Below the pieces are notes generated by a model. The model was not told the origin of the DNA, searched no databases, and saw only the letters and a program-made list of their open reading frames with translations. From assembly GCA_002724555.1 (NCBI GenBank), contig PBOZ01000100.1, positions 50,364 through 114,363 of the forward strand: a DNA stretch of 64,000 bases, written 5' to 3'. Positions 29,166-38,214 of the stretch are shown here, piece after piece. The number at the start of each line of letters is the position of its first letter. Within the stretch, counting starts at the first letter, position 1. Made by a program: the position numbers and the translations under genes. Source of the stretch: Rickettsiales bacterium (GTDB lineage: Bacteria; Pseudomonadota; Alphaproteobacteria; UBA8366).

Positions 29166-30071
29166 ATGGCAGGTCTATGCGAAGGTCGCGTTGCGATCAT
29201 CACCGGCGCGGCGCGGGGCGTCGGTCGGCAACACGCACTTCAACTAGCAAAGGCAGGGGCAAAAGTCGTCGTTAATGACTTGGGTGCCGGGGTAGATGGC
29301 AGGGGAGCCGACGAATCGCCGGCACAGCAAGTCGTCGAAGAAATAAAAGCCACTGGCGGCGAAGCGATTGTCAACGGTGATGACGTTAGCAACTTTGATG
29401 GCGCCAAAAACATGGTCGACTCTGCCATCAAAAAATTTGGCAAGCTAGACATACTTGTAAACAATGCCGGCATTTTGCGTGACCGTATGCTTGTAAATAT
29501 GACGGAAGACGAGTGGGACGCAGTCATTCAAGTCCATCTGAAGGGTACTTTCGCACCATCACGTCACGCCGCATCATACTGGCGCGCCATGTCAAAGCAA
29601 AACGACGATGGCAAGCCAGTCATGGGGCGCATTATCAACACCAGTTCGACGTCTGGCATTTACGGAAATATCGGCCAAACCAACTATGGTGCAGCCAAAG
29701 CCGGCATTGCTGCATTCACAATCATTGCCGCCCGAGAACTCGCCCGTATTGGCGTAACGGTGAATGCAATTTCACCCAGTGCTTATACGCGGATGACCGA
29801 CAATCTGCGGGAATATACTGAGGAAGATAAGCAGGTCCGCGATCCTAGTTGGGTCTCGCCCACCATCGTCTATTTGGCAAGCGAGGAAGCTCAAGATATT
29901 TCGGGCCGCGTTATCCAAGCCGGTGCGGGAATGGTCGCGGTCTGCGAAGGTTGGCGCCGCGGCGCTGAGATCGATCAAATGGACGATCCTAGTGCACTTG
30001 GTCCAAAAATTCGCGAGATGATATCACAAAGCCGCAAAAACTCCGGCATGGATGGTCTTGAGCTTGACTAA
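29166..30071 (+). CDS. Short-chain dehydrogenase/reductase (hydroxyacyl-CoA dehydrogenase-like)
   Basis: 301 residues with a full classical SDR core: cofactor motif TGAARGVG at about 13-20, DD (GDDVSN), NNAG near 98-101, catalytic Ser in NTSSTSG and Y-x-x-x-K in YGAAKAG. The insert VVVNDLGAGVDGRGADESPAQQVVEEI is typical of the multifunctional beta-oxidation enzyme type-2 group acting on 3-hydroxyacyl-CoA. Substrate is therefore a guess. GAAAGGAA provides a ribosome site. It lies between hisB and hslV, which are commonly adjacent in this class, so it may be an insertion. Confidence 0.88.
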   Translation: MAGLCEGRVAIITGAARGVGRQHALQLAKAGAKVVVNDLGAGVDGRGADESPAQQVVEEIKATGGEAIVNGDDVSNFDGAKNMVDSAIKKFGKLDILVNNAGILRDRMLVNMTEDEWDAVIQVHLKGTFAPSRHAASYWRAMSKQNDDGKPVMGRIINTSSTSGIYGNIGQTNYGAAKAGIAAFTIIAARELARIGVTVNAISPSAYTRMTDNLREYTEEDKQVRDPSWVSPTIVYLASEEAQDISGRVIQAGAGMVAVCEGWRRGAEIDQMDDPSALGPKIREMISQSRKNSGMDGLELD

Positions 30072-30103
30072 CGGACCTGTTCTGCCTGAGTAGAAACCCT
30101 GCT

Positions 30104-30132
30104 CTTGACCCAGCGGTGTTTCCATACCACAT
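30104..30132 (+). promoter_or_regulatory. Possible RpoH-type promoter of hslVU
   Basis: CTTG (30104-30107), 18 nt, then ACCACAT (30126-30132), about 33 nt before the hslV ATG. The -35 fits the heat-shock consensus; the -10 is a partial match to the C-C-C-C-A-T form. hslVU is a heat-shock operon in many bacteria, which makes the site plausible, but the evidence is weak. Confidence 0.35.
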
Positions 30133-30164
30133 GGGGGCGGTATTAAACAGTTCCGGACGGATCC

Positions 30165-30707
30165 ATGAGCGAGCCACACTCCTGGCATGGTACGACGATT
30201 ATCTCTGTTCGCAAAGACAACCAAGTTGTTATTGCAGGTGATGGCCAAGTTAGCCTTGGCGCAACCGTCATTAAATCGAATGCTACCAAAGTTCGCCGCA
30301 TCGCCGACGGAAAAGTAGTCGTCGGCTTTGCCGGCGCAACCGCCGATGCCTTCACTTTATGCGAGCGCCTTGAATCCAAGCTCGAACAATATCCGACGCA
30401 ATTAACCCGTGCCTGCGTCGAGCTCGCCAAAGACTGGCGAACCGATAGGTACCTGCGGCGTCTCGAAGCCATGATGGCTGTAGCGGACCCGTCCGTCTCT
30501 CTTATTCTGTCTGGTACTGGGGACGTTTTGGAGCCAGAAGATGGGCTCATTGGCATTGGTTCCGGGGGTAATTACGCTCTAGCTGCTGCTCGGGCCCTTA
30601 TCGACCAACAGGAAATGAACGCCGAGGACATCGCCCGAAAAGCTCTTCAAATCGCGGCAGATATTTGCGTCTACACCAACGAATCCATCGTCTTGGAAAC
30701 CTTATGA
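30165..30707 (+). CDS. hslV: ATP-dependent protease HslV (ClpQ) peptidase subunit
   Basis: 180 residues of the proteasome-like HslV. Cleavage after a nine-residue propeptide (MSEPHSWHG) would expose catalytic Thr10 in TTIISVRKD. Family text [48 protein letters not shown] and [16 protein letters not shown] is intact. HslV forms double hexamers gated by HslU. It overlaps hslU by ATGA. Confidence 0.97.
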   Translation: MSEPHSWHGTTIISVRKDNQVVIAGDGQVSLGATVIKSNATKVRRIADGKVVVGFAGATADAFTLCERLESKLEQYPTQLTRACVELAKDWRTDRYLRRLEAMMAVADPSVSLILSGTGDVLEPEDGLIGIGSGGNYALAAARALIDQQEMNAEDIARKALQIAADICVYTNESIVLETL

Positions 30708-32014
30708 CTAGTTTTAGCCCCCGCGAAATCGTCTCCGAACTGGACCGCCACATCGTTGGACAGAATGACGCCAAACGCGCCGTCGCCGTCGCACTGCGTA
30801 ACCGTTGGCGCCGCCAACAACTACCAGAAGACTTACGCGAAGAAATATTGCCTAAAAACATTCTTATGATTGGGCCGACTGGCGTCGGCAAAACAGAAAT
30901 TGCCCGCCGCCTTGCTAAACTCGATAAAGCCCCCTTTATTAAAGTCGAAGCAACGAAATTTACAGAAGTCGGCTATGTTGGCCGTGACGTTGAACAGATC
31001 ATACGTGATTTAGTTGAAGCCGCTATTCATATGATTCGCGAACAACACCGTAAAGACGTCGAAGCGAAGGCTGAAATTTTGGCAGAGGAACGAGTTTTGA
31101 CTGCTATCGTAGGCGAAAATTCAAGCGAACAGACTCGCCAAAATTTCCGCCAAAAACTCCGAAACGGCGAACTAGACGAAAAAGAGATCGAGCTCGAGAT
31201 CCAAGACACCGGCTCGATGGGTTTACCTACCCTGGACATACCAGGTGCACCAGGCGCCCAGATGGGCATGATCAACCTCAATGAAATGCTCGGCAAAGCC
31301 TTTGGTAACCGCACTAAACCAAGGAAGATGACAGTTGCAGAATCCTACGAAGTGCTGCTCGAAGAGGAAGGAAACAAGTTGGTAGAGGACGACAAAGTCG
31401 TCCGCGAGGCTATCGATGTCGTTGAGCAAAATGGCATCGTCTTCCTTGACGAACTTGATAAGATCTGCGCCCAGTCCGAGCGACACGGCGCGGATGTCAG
31501 TCGAGAAGGTGTACAACGGGACCTCCTACCTTTAATTGAAGGCACAACGGTCTCCACAAAACATGGCGCGGTGAAAACAGACTACATTCTCTTCATCGCG
31601 TCGGGAGCATTTCACGTAGCCAAACCGTCTGATCTTTTGCCAGAGCTACAAGGAAGACTTCCGATTCGGGTTGAACTCCAGGCGCTTACCGAGGCGGATT
31701 TTGGCCGCATTCTTCGGGAGCCGGAAAACAGCCTCATTAGACAATACGCCGCCCTAATGGGGACGGAAGGCATAACCTTGACGTTCACGGAGGAGGCTAT
31801 CGACGCGCTTGCCAGACTTGCTGCCGAGGTAAATGCACATGTCGAGAATATCGGCGCGCGCCGCCTCCATACAGTGATGGAAAAACTATTGGACGAAATT
31901 TCCTTCACCGCTACAGATCGAAAGGACGAGACTGTAATAATAGATGCTGACTACGTCCGCGAGCAGGTAGCCCATCTCGCTAAGGACACAGACCTCAGCA
32001 AGTTTATTTTGTAG
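30704..32014 (+). CDS. hslU: ATP-dependent protease ATPase subunit HslU (ClpY)
   Basis: 436 residues. N-terminal [18 protein letters not shown], Walker A GPTGVGKT at 57-64, I-domain (about 110-220) and Walker [36 protein letters not shown] and the C-terminal KFIL, which docks into HslV, follow. It unfolds substrates and feeds them to HslV. The start is the ATG at 30704 overlapping the hslV stop; the longer open frame from 30665 is not used. Its 3' end overlaps the convergent XRE gene by 11 nt. Confidence 0.98.
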   Translation: MTSFSPREIVSELDRHIVGQNDAKRAVAVALRNRWRRQQLPEDLREEILPKNILMIGPTGVGKTEIARRLAKLDKAPFIKVEATKFTEVGYVGRDVEQIIRDLVEAAIHMIREQHRKDVEAKAEILAEERVLTAIVGENSSEQTRQNFRQKLRNGELDEKEIELEIQDTGSMGLPTLDIPGAPGAQMGMINLNEMLGKAFGNRTKPRKMTVAESYEVLLEEEGNKLVEDDKVVREAIDVVEQNGIVFLDELDKICAQSERHGADVSREGVQRDLLPLIEGTTVSTKHGAVKTDYILFIASGAFHVAKPSDLLPELQGRLPIRVELQALTEADFGRILREPENSLIRQYAALMGTEGITLTFTEEAIDALARLAAEVNAHVENIGARRLHTVMEKLLDEISFTATDRKDETVIIDADYVREQVAHLAKDTDLSKFIL

Positions 32015-32360
32015 TCATAATCTGCGAGAGAAGCGCACCAATCTGATCGTCATCCAGCTCCCCAATTCTCTCAGCAAGTCGGTTCGCGAATTCCGTTGCT
32101 TTGGGCGTCAGTCCAGCGGTCTTGATAGTGACCTTTGGACGGGAGAGCTTGGCCAAGCGGTGCAGATCATCCGCTTCGTCCCAAATGATGCCAAAATAGG
32201 CGCAAATTTGATGAAGCCGCAGAGTCGTCAATTGGCCGCGATTGCCGTGCTCAAGCGCAGACAGATAAGCAGGTGTGACCTCAATAGCAACCGCCATTTC
32301 GGATAGCGTTACACCCTTTTCTCGCCGCAGTTCTCTTAGTTTAACCCCTAGTGGCGTCAT
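32004..32360 (-). CDS. XRE-family helix-turn-helix regulator
   Basis: 118 residues. The N-terminal Cro/C1-type HTH (about 6-62) is [35 protein letters not shown], with the typical S-E-M-A helix and P-A-Y-L-S recognition helix. The C-terminal half is a small helical domain of unknown role. The target is unknown. It sits 10 nt downstream of the Smr gene, so they are co-transcribed. This HTH gene next to smr and mltA appears in other alphaproteobacteria as I recall. Confidence 0.87.
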   Translation of the reverse strand: MTPLGVKLRELRREKGVTLSEMAVAIEVTPAYLSALEHGNRGQLTTLRLHQICAYFGIIWDEADDLHRLAKLSRPKVTIKTAGLTPKATEFANRLAERIGELDDDQIGALLSQIMTTK

Positions 32361-32369
32361 GGTTCAGCA

Positions 32370-32933
32370 TCACCCAGAACGTTTTCTTTTTAGCAAAACA
32401 TAAAGCGCGCCGGCCCCGCCATCCCGTTGTCGGGCATATTCAAAAGCCAGGACCTTATCACGGTTAGGGGCTTCATTAAGCCAGCGCGGCACAACATTCC
32501 GTAGGACACCGCCACCCTCCTTATTGACGCCCTTCCCAGTTACCACAATGACGCATCTGCGGCCTGCCGCGCAATGTCGTGCTATGAACGCGCCAAGGGC
32601 TCTATGCGCTTCGGCTTGAGTCATGCCATGCAGATCGAGCCGCCCTTCAATTGGCAACTGACCGCGTTTAAACCGCTGTCCTGTTCTCCTGTCGAGCTCG
32701 GTGACATCGCCATGCCGCAAGACGACTCTCGGGTTGTTCGACTCAGGTGACACCGCATCAATAACCGAGGCACACACGTGCTGTTTCTTCGCTTTGGCCA
32801 GTTTTGGCGCAGGGGTTTTAGCATTTAGGGACGAAGAGTGGGATATTCGCGGTAGGCGGCGTTTTAAAGGTTTAACATCCTGCATGACGGCGCGGAAGAG
32901 ATCGTTGTCATCAGTCTTTTTCTTGATAGCCAC
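32370..32933 (-). CDS. Smr-domain protein (possible endonuclease)
   Basis: 187 residues. A basic, disordered N-terminus (about 1-85) leads into a compact C-terminal Smr domain (about 93-183). It contains LDLHGMTQAEAHRAL and IVVTGKGVNKEGGGVLRNVVPRWL, with LDLHG and TGKG the two conserved motifs. Smr domains nick branched or structured nucleic acids in MutS2 and plant homologues. Stand-alone proteobacterial versions are uncharacterised. It precedes the XRE gene. Confidence 0.88.
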   Translation of the reverse strand: MAIKKKTDDNDLFRAVMQDVKPLKRRLPRISHSSSLNAKTPAPKLAKAKKQHVCASVIDAVSPESNNPRVVLRHGDVTELDRRTGQRFKRGQLPIEGRLDLHGMTQAEAHRALGAFIARHCAAGRRCVIVVTGKGVNKEGGGVLRNVVPRWLNEAPNRDKVLAFEYARQRDGGAGALYVLLKRKRSG

Positions 32934-33279
32934 AACTAGGAACCCTTAACAAGTAGTGTCCGTGTCCGCAGCAACCTGTATGCCACTTGTAAAAGGTCCA
33001 TTTAATTTTTTCACCTAGCAAGGCACCAGTTAAATAAGCCTCAGCCCCCCCCTTTACCACCGAGTAGAATGGAACTATAGGCCAATCTTCAAAGAACGAT
33101 GCTACAGCATGCATTCTTAAGCCAATTAAAGCGTCCCCTATTCAATCGCCACTATATATTTAAAGAATAAAGCTGGCAAAAACCAACGTGGAACCAACGA
33201 CCATATAAATCAGTCATTAATCCACTGCTGGTTTAAATATCTGCGTAAAAATGTTCAGCCCGCCCCAGACAGGAAAAAT
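32934..33279. other. 346-nt gap between smr and mltA
   Basis: mltA and smr are often adjacent, so this interval is longer than expected. It contains a 67-codon open frame overlapping the Smr start (32911-33114) that has no recognisable domain and lies in an AT-rich, poorly coding stretch. I see no gene, tRNA or clear terminator. It should hold the promoter of smr-XRE. Confidence 0.5.
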
Positions 33280-34461
33280 TTAAGATCCTGCTACCTGGGT
33301 TGATTTCGGAATTAAGATAAAATAGTTCCCTCGGCTTTTCATTCGGCCCGCTTCCTTAAGTGCTTCTTTACCAAAGCCCCAGAAAAAATCCCCTCGAATG
33401 GGACCCTTAATTGCGCTTCCGGTATCTTGCGCTACCATTAGGCGCTGCAACGGCCGATCACTATCACCTGGCCAGGCCGTATCCAACCAAAGCGGTGCTC
33501 CCAACGGAATATACCTAGCGTCTACGGCAATACTCCGCCGCGGCGTCAGTGCTACACCCTGAGCGCCAATTGGGCCTTCGTTCGCGATCTCACGAAAAAA
33601 AATATATCGAGGATTAGCGGCCAATAAGAAATCGGTCTTCCCCGAATTTTCCTCAAGCCAGCGACGTATTTGCACCCAGCCAGCACGCCCCGCCAATAGC
33701 TCGCCCTTCTTAACCAAAGCTCGCCCAATCGACACGTAGCTATGACCGTTATTGCCGGCATAACCGATCCGCAAGATCCCACCATCACGTAACATAACAC
33801 GGCCCGAACCTTGAACATGCAGTAAGAAGGCATCTATCGGATCGTCAACCCAAGCCAAAACTTTAGCTTTATTCGCCAGCAATCCCTTTTGGATGTCCGC
33901 ACGACTCGGATAGGGCACCATGTGGCCGCTCTCAACCCGCCCAACAACGCGCCGGCCTCTTAAGTTGTCGTCAAAACGCCCAAGATCAACTGATATTAAA
34001 TCGTTGGGCACTCCGTGAAGTGGATATTTGAAAGTTTCGTCAGGTGTGCGCGATCCTCGCAATTCAGCCTCAAAATATCCGGTGAATAGGCCATCCTTAG
34101 CATCGTTAACAACCACCAAATAGGGCTGAAACCATGTCTCAAAGAACAGCCTGGACCCTAACTTATCACGCGCATCGATTTGCGCCGCCTTAGCGCAGGT
34201 CGTGCGCCAATCCACCGCCTCCTTGAGCTCAAAGTGCAAAATAGGCGCGGCGCGGGAAACTAAAACAGGACAAGATTTAAGAAACGCACTCAGGGCCTCT
34301 CCTTGGTGATCTTGGGTCCAGCCAGGGAGGTCTAAGAATTGTTTTGAAATCAACCAATGTGCTTGGCGTGTCTTGGAAGGAGTATCGGTCAGCCTTTCGG
34401 AACAAGCGCTTATTAATAAGATAGAACCAATAATGGCTGTCATCCGCAGGATATTCGCCAT
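33280..34461 (-). CDS. mltA: Membrane-bound lytic murein transglycosylase A
   Basis: 394 residues. From the ATG at 34461 the N-terminus is a lipoprotein signal ending in lipobox Cys20 (ISACSER). Downstream text matches MltA with its 3D domain: GYFEAELRGSRTP, DPIDAFLLHVQGSGRVMLRDG and the C-terminal AVDARYIPLGAPLWLDT, then MVAQDTGSAIKGPIRGDFFWG carrying the catalytic Asp-rich DTG. It cleaves glycan strands to 1,6-anhydro-muropeptides, the ligands of AmpG. The upstream Tim44-like gene ends 33 nt away on the same strand. Confidence 0.95.
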   Translation of the reverse strand: MANILRMTAIIGSILLISACSERLTDTPSKTRQAHWLISKQFLDLPGWTQDHQGEALSAFLKSCPVLVSRAAPILHFELKEAVDWRTTCAKAAQIDARDKLGSRLFFETWFQPYLVVVNDAKDGLFTGYFEAELRGSRTPDETFKYPLHGVPNDLISVDLGRFDDNLRGRRVVGRVESGHMVPYPSRADIQKGLLANKAKVLAWVDDPIDAFLLHVQGSGRVMLRDGGILRIGYAGNNGHSYVSIGRALVKKGELLAGRAGWVQIRRWLEENSGKTDFLLAANPRYIFFREIANEGPIGAQGVALTPRRSIAVDARYIPLGAPLWLDTAWPGDSDRPLQRLMVAQDTGSAIKGPIRGDFFWGFGKEALKEAGRMKSRGNYFILIPKSTQVAGS

Positions 34462-34493
34462 GGTCGGCCCCTGCATAATCATATTTAATCCGA

Positions 34494-35171
34494 TCAATCG
34501 GGACTTCGGGTCGCAACTAATGCCCAATTCGGATCAGCAGAATTTACATCCCGGGCGAATGTCCAAATATCAGTTATTCGTAAGACAGCACTGGGGTCTC
34601 CATCGGCAACAGACCCGTCCTCGTTATGCGTTACGTTAACTTGCTCACTGACATATTTCATTGTCACCAATGCAGTCGAATTATCCACTTCCGCTTGCAC
34701 AATTTCGGCGATATCGACGCCGACGATTGTGGTCTCATGACTCTGATTTGCAGCTTCGCGCTCTCGAATAGCGGTGTCGAAGTTAGCAAACACTTCATCG
34801 CTGAGCAGGTTCCGCAAAGTTTCTGTATCGCCGCGCGCAAAACCTTCAACGATCATCTCAAACGCTGCATTTGCGCCTCGGGCGAATTCGCCCGGATCAA
34901 AGTTTTGATCCACCGCACGAATGGCGTCTAGGCCCTCATCAAGAGGTGTCAACGGCTGCTCGGGCTCAACCGCCGGTTCAACACCGCGCTCAGGAAGGGA
35001 TATGACATTCTCTTCTTGGGTTGTTTCACGGCTCACGCCAGCCCCAAACAAATCAGATCGCTCTTGTTCGTGACCGGTCCGCTTGCCTAAAACGCTACTA
35101 AGCCGATATATGAGAAATGCAGCTAGCATCGCAAAGAGTATAATATCAATAAAACCTAACCCGCCGCTCAT
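34494..35171 (-). CDS. Tim44-like domain protein (TimA-like)
   Basis: 225 residues. An N-terminal hydrophobic anchor (about 8-24, DIILFAMLAAFLIYRLSSVLGKR) is followed by a disordered linker. A C-terminal Tim44 domain (about 90-220) contains FARGANAAFEMIVEGFARGDTETLRNLLSDEVF and VDNSTALVTMKYVSEQVN, followed by a tryptophan-rich DIWTFARDVNSADPNWALVAT. Alphaproteobacterial Tim44-like proteins are related to the mitochondrial import motor subunit; their bacterial function is unresolved. It leads the unit with mltA. fxsA lies divergently across 157 nt. Confidence 0.9.
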   Translation of the reverse strand: MSGGLGFIDIILFAMLAAFLIYRLSSVLGKRTGHEQERSDLFGAGVSRETTQEENVISLPERGVEPAVEPEQPLTPLDEGLDAIRAVDQNFDPGEFARGANAAFEMIVEGFARGDTETLRNLLSDEVFANFDTAIREREAANQSHETTIVGVDIAEIVQAEVDNSTALVTMKYVSEQVNVTHNEDGSVADGDPSAVLRITDIWTFARDVNSADPNWALVATRSPD

Positions 35172-35328
35172 CTTTAGCCCTTTCCGTGCCTACCGGGCGG
35201 CGCCGCCCGTTGCGAAGGCTGCCCTTCAGCCTTACGTTAAGAACGAGTTTACCACATCCAACGATCTGATACATACATGGTTCGCCAAAACCCCTGATAG
35301 ATAGGCGTTTCGCCGCTAAAGAGCAAGT

Positions 35329-35835
35329 ATGCCAGCCCTCCTCTTATTTCTTTTCATTGCCGTACCCATTGCGGAGATTGCCCTCTTTATTCAGGCCGGC
35401 GAACATTTCGGGTTGTGGCCGACACTAGGGCTGATAATTTTAACCGCAATTTTTGGAACCGCGTTATTACGCTACCAAGGTTTAAAAACATTGCTCCGCG
35501 TCCAAGAAAGCCTAAACCGCGGGGAGATGCCAATCGGTGAGGTCTTCAATGGTTTATGTTTGCTTGTAGCGGGTGCACTGTTGTTGACACCCGGGTTTTT
35601 GACTGACGGTTTTGGCTTCGCTTTATTTGTGCCCGGCATTAGACAGGCCATCGGCTCAGGCTTAGTGACTTTTTTGATGTCCCGTAAAAGTGTCCATGTC
35701 AAAAATGAATATCAAGGACGTTCCTCCCCTTTAAATTCTGGAAACGAAGTCATAGACGCAGAATACACTGAGACCCACAGCGAGCCGGACACAAGCAGTC
35801 CGGATAGACGAGGCGGTAGCGAGAGGAATACCTGA
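35329..35835 (+). CDS. fxsA: FxsA family membrane protein
   Basis: 168 residues. An N-terminal hairpin of membrane helices shows PIAEIALFIQAGEHFGLWPTLGLIILTAIFGTALLRYQG, then the amphipathic RVQESLNRGEMP and third and fourth helices with LCLLVAGALLLTPGFLTDGFG, the FxsA signature. The family was named for suppressing F exclusion of phage T7; its normal role is unknown. The C-terminal 40 residues are disordered. Next to Tim44 and secB it is a conserved alphaproteobacterial neighbour. Confidence 0.92.
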   Translation: MPALLLFLFIAVPIAEIALFIQAGEHFGLWPTLGLIILTAIFGTALLRYQGLKTLLRVQESLNRGEMPIGEVFNGLCLLVAGALLLTPGFLTDGFGFALFVPGIRQAIGSGLVTFLMSRKSVHVKNEYQGRSSPLNSGNEVIDAEYTETHSEPDTSSPDRRGGSERNT

Positions 35836-35836
35836 T

Positions 35837-36406
35837 ATGATCTTAATGCGGCACGGCGAATCAGAGTTTAACATTATTTATAAGAAAACTCGCATTGATC
35901 CCGGCATCCGAGACCCGAAGCTTACCAACGCGGGTCGGAAGCAGGTAGGCGCCGCTTTGTCATACCTTGTAGATTGTCCAATAGAGAGAATTTTAACGAG
36001 CCCATATACCCGCGCCTTACAAACAGCATCCATAGTGGCAAAAACCCTTGGTGTCACAGTGCATGTCGATCCACGAATCGGTGAGCGCGCTGCCTTTGCG
36101 TGCGATGTTGGTACACCCTGCTCTGGCCTGCGGGCTGAATGGCCGGATTTAAACCTTGATCATATAGAGGAAGAATGGTGGCCCACATTGATCGAGAGCG
36201 AGGCACAACTTGATCAAAGATGTCTAAGTTTCCGAGAAATTCAATCTCATACAGACAGTTGGCGGAAAACGTTAGTTGTAAGTCATTGGGGTTTCATCCG
36301 AGGTCTCACAGGACATAGAGTCGACAATGCACAACTCGTAAAATTCAACCCATTAAGCACCCATCCCGGAGGCGGTGTTGTTGTCCCTATTGAATTTCCG
36401 TGCTAG
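35837..36406 (+). CDS. Histidine phosphatase family protein (phosphoglycerate-mutase-like)
   Basis: 189 residues. The catalytic RHG is at 5-7 (MILMRHGESEFN), the LTNAGRKQVGAAL helix and the second-loop TSPYTRALQTASIVA, with its conserved Arg, follow. The second catalytic His is in VVSHWGFIRGLTG. Such enzymes dephosphorylate small metabolites or proteins; the substrate is unknown. It begins two bases after the fxsA stop. I am less sure of its start because the N-terminus is very short before RHG. Confidence 0.85.
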   Translation: MILMRHGESEFNIIYKKTRIDPGIRDPKLTNAGRKQVGAALSYLVDCPIERILTSPYTRALQTASIVAKTLGVTVHVDPRIGERAAFACDVGTPCSGLRAEWPDLNLDHIEEEWWPTLIESEAQLDQRCLSFREIQSHTDSWRKTLVVSHWGFIRGLTGHRVDNAQLVKFNPLSTHPGGGVVVPIEFPC

Positions 36407-36439
36407 CTGGCATGCCTCACAAATAGGGGATTCATTCGC

Positions 36440-36901
36440 ATGTCGGACGAACAGCCAGCCGCGCTCATAAAAGAAGGAGCCATTCCACTTAATATCACTC
36501 ATCAATATGTAAAAGATTTGTCTTTCGAGAATCCCGGAGCACCTGCTTTTTTTCTACAGCCTCCCGAGGGCGCGCCCGAGATCGCGATTGAAGTCAACGT
36601 TAATGCGGAACACAGAGGCTCAGATCTCTTCGAAGTTAGTCTGCACGTAGAAGCACAAGCAAAGGCAGGCGATATGTTGTTTTTTATTATCGAGCTTGAC
36701 TACGGCGCTATAGCTCAAGTCGGTAATATCCCAGAAGAACACAAACAACCACTTATCTTAATTGAAGTACCGCGGATGATCTTTCCCTTTGCTCGCGCGA
36801 TTATCTCTAGCGTGACACGCGACGGTGGCTTCCCACCATTAATGATCTCCAACGTAGACTTTGTCGAAATGTACCACCGCAGGATAGATAATTCGTCATA
36901 G
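36440..36901 (+). CDS. secB: Protein-export chaperone SecB
   Basis: 153 residues matching SecB from end to end. INITHQYVKDLSFENPGAP is the N-terminal signature, followed by the beta-sheet VNVNAEHRGSDLFEVSLHVEAQAKAGDMLFFIIELDYG and the C-terminal EVPRMIFPFARAIISSVTRDGGFPPLMISNVDFVEMYHRR helix-turn region (given by its ends; the RDGGFPPLM turn is the diagnostic part). SecB keeps preproteins unfolded and passes them to SecA. Divergent dnaQ follows in the opposite direction without overlap. Confidence 0.97.
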   Translation: MSDEQPAALIKEGAIPLNITHQYVKDLSFENPGAPAFFLQPPEGAPEIAIEVNVNAEHRGSDLFEVSLHVEAQAKAGDMLFFIIELDYGAIAQVGNIPEEHKQPLILIEVPRMIFPFARAIISSVTRDGGFPPLMISNVDFVEMYHRRIDNSS

Positions 36902-36918
36902 GGTTTTAAAAAGGCGTC

Positions 36919-37596
36919 TTATTCGTGCCAAATCGCGTCCGTAATATTTTCTAGAAAGGCCCGATGGGCATCCCTCTCGGCCTTAGTAGGCGCATGAGGC
37001 CGGGGTGGCCGAGATGGTTTTGGGGGCGTCTCATTTATTTTTTTGACAGAATTTTGCCGCTGTGACGCTAAATCAAAACCAGGCTGTCGACCGCCTATTA
37101 ATTCCAAATAGACATCCGCTAAAAGCTCAGCATCAAGCAACGCGCCATGCTTTGTTCGAGCGGATAAGTCGATTTCGAAACGGCGGCAAAGCGCATCCAG
37201 GCTAGCTTGCGCACCTGGGTATTTGCCTCTAGCGACCTGAACAGTATCAATTGCACGACGGCTATCAACTGGTGCACGACCTAATCGCAGAAGTTCTGCA
37301 TTTATGAAACCGAGATCAAAACTAGCATTGTGGATGACAAGATCCGCATCACCTATAAATTCAAGAAACAAATCCGCGATATCCGAGAATACCGGATGTT
37401 TCGCAAGAAAGGCTTCCGAAAGACCATGTACACGGAACGCGTCGTCTGGCATATCGCGTTCTGGGTTCACATACTGATGATAAGTGCGGCCCGTCGGCAA
37501 ATGGTTGTCGAGTTCGACGCAACCGATCTCAACAATCCGATCTCCAGACTTTGGATCTAACCCCGTCGTTTCTGTGTCTAGCACTATTTCACGCAT
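36919..37596 (-). CDS. dnaQ: DNA polymerase III epsilon subunit (3'-5' proofreading)
   Basis: 225 residues of a DEDDh exonuclease. Motif I is DTETTGLDP with Asp7 and Glu9; the motif II region contains LVIHNASFDLGFIN and motif III has HGALLDAELLADVYLELIGG. It proofreads replication as part of the Pol III core. The C-terminal tail (about 180-225) is longer and Pro-rich, which holds the polymerase subunit in other species. It is the last gene of ppsR-maf-aroE-coaE-dnaQ, running away from the origin candidate. Confidence 0.96.
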   Translation of the reverse strand: MREIVLDTETTGLDPKSGDRIVEIGCVELDNHLPTGRTYHQYVNPERDMPDDAFRVHGLSEAFLAKHPVFSDIADLFLEFIGDADLVIHNASFDLGFINAELLRLGRAPVDSRRAIDTVQVARGKYPGAQASLDALCRRFEIDLSARTKHGALLDAELLADVYLELIGGRQPGFDLASQRQNSVKKINETPPKPSRPPRPHAPTKAERDAHRAFLENITDAIWHE

Positions 37597-37623
37597 AATT
37601 TACCGCCAGTCGGCTGATAGAAG

Positions 37624-38214
37624 CTACCCATCCTTCAATAATCTGACAATCCGGGTAAGCGCCTGCCTGGTAGCTCGGCGACCAATCCCGGTGGGCACAA
37701 CGAACGTTGCGCGTCGACATTTTTCGCTGTCACTCATTTGTTGTTTTTTAATGTTATTGAATTTTTCTTGTGTCATGCCTGGCCGTTTCAAAACGCGCAA
37801 TTCCTGAATAAACCTGGGCGCTGACACGACAATAGTAGCATCGCAATGCTTGTCAGCTTCTATCTCAAATAAAAGTGGAATATCTAACGCTACCACACGC
37901 ATCCGATACCTACGGCTTTGCTTTAGAAAACGGTCCCGCTCGGCTTCCACCAAGGGATGCAAAATGCTCTCTAATGACTTTAATGCGCCAGGATCATTAA
38001 ACACTCTCTCACCTAACACCTGCCTGTCGACCGCGCTATCTTTTGTAGTGCCTGGAAATCTCTTTTCAACAGCCGAAACTGCCTTTCCGCCAGGACCAAT
38101 CAGTTTGTGAACAATGGCGTCAGCATCGCATACAGGAACATTGAGGCGCCTCATTATTTCGGCAGCGGTGCTCTTCCCCATCCCGATGGATCCAGTTAAA
38201 CCAAGAACGATCAT
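37624..38214 (-). CDS. coaE: Dephospho-CoA kinase
   Basis: 196 residues from the ATG at 38214, MIVLGLTGSIGMGKST, with P-loop GSIGMGKS at 8-15. CDADAIVHKL and the LVEAERDRFL lid segment follow, with VALDIPLLFE further on. It phosphorylates dephospho-CoA in the last step of CoA synthesis. It overlaps the aroE stop by 4 nt (ATGA). Confidence 0.97.
   Translation of the reverse strand: MIVLGLTGSIGMGKSTAAEIMRRLNVPVCDADAIVHKLIGPGGKAVSAVEKRFPGTTKDSAVDRQVLGERVFNDPGALKSLESILHPLVEAERDRFLKQSRRYRMRVVALDIPLLFEIEADKHCDATIVVSAPRFIQELRVLKRPGMTQEKFNNIKKQQMSDSEKCRRATFVVPTGIGRRATRQALTRIVRLLKDG

Noticed and set aside
32911..33114. 67-codon frame between smr and mltA
   Set aside because: Overlaps the Smr start codon region, has no recognised domain and no ribosome site.
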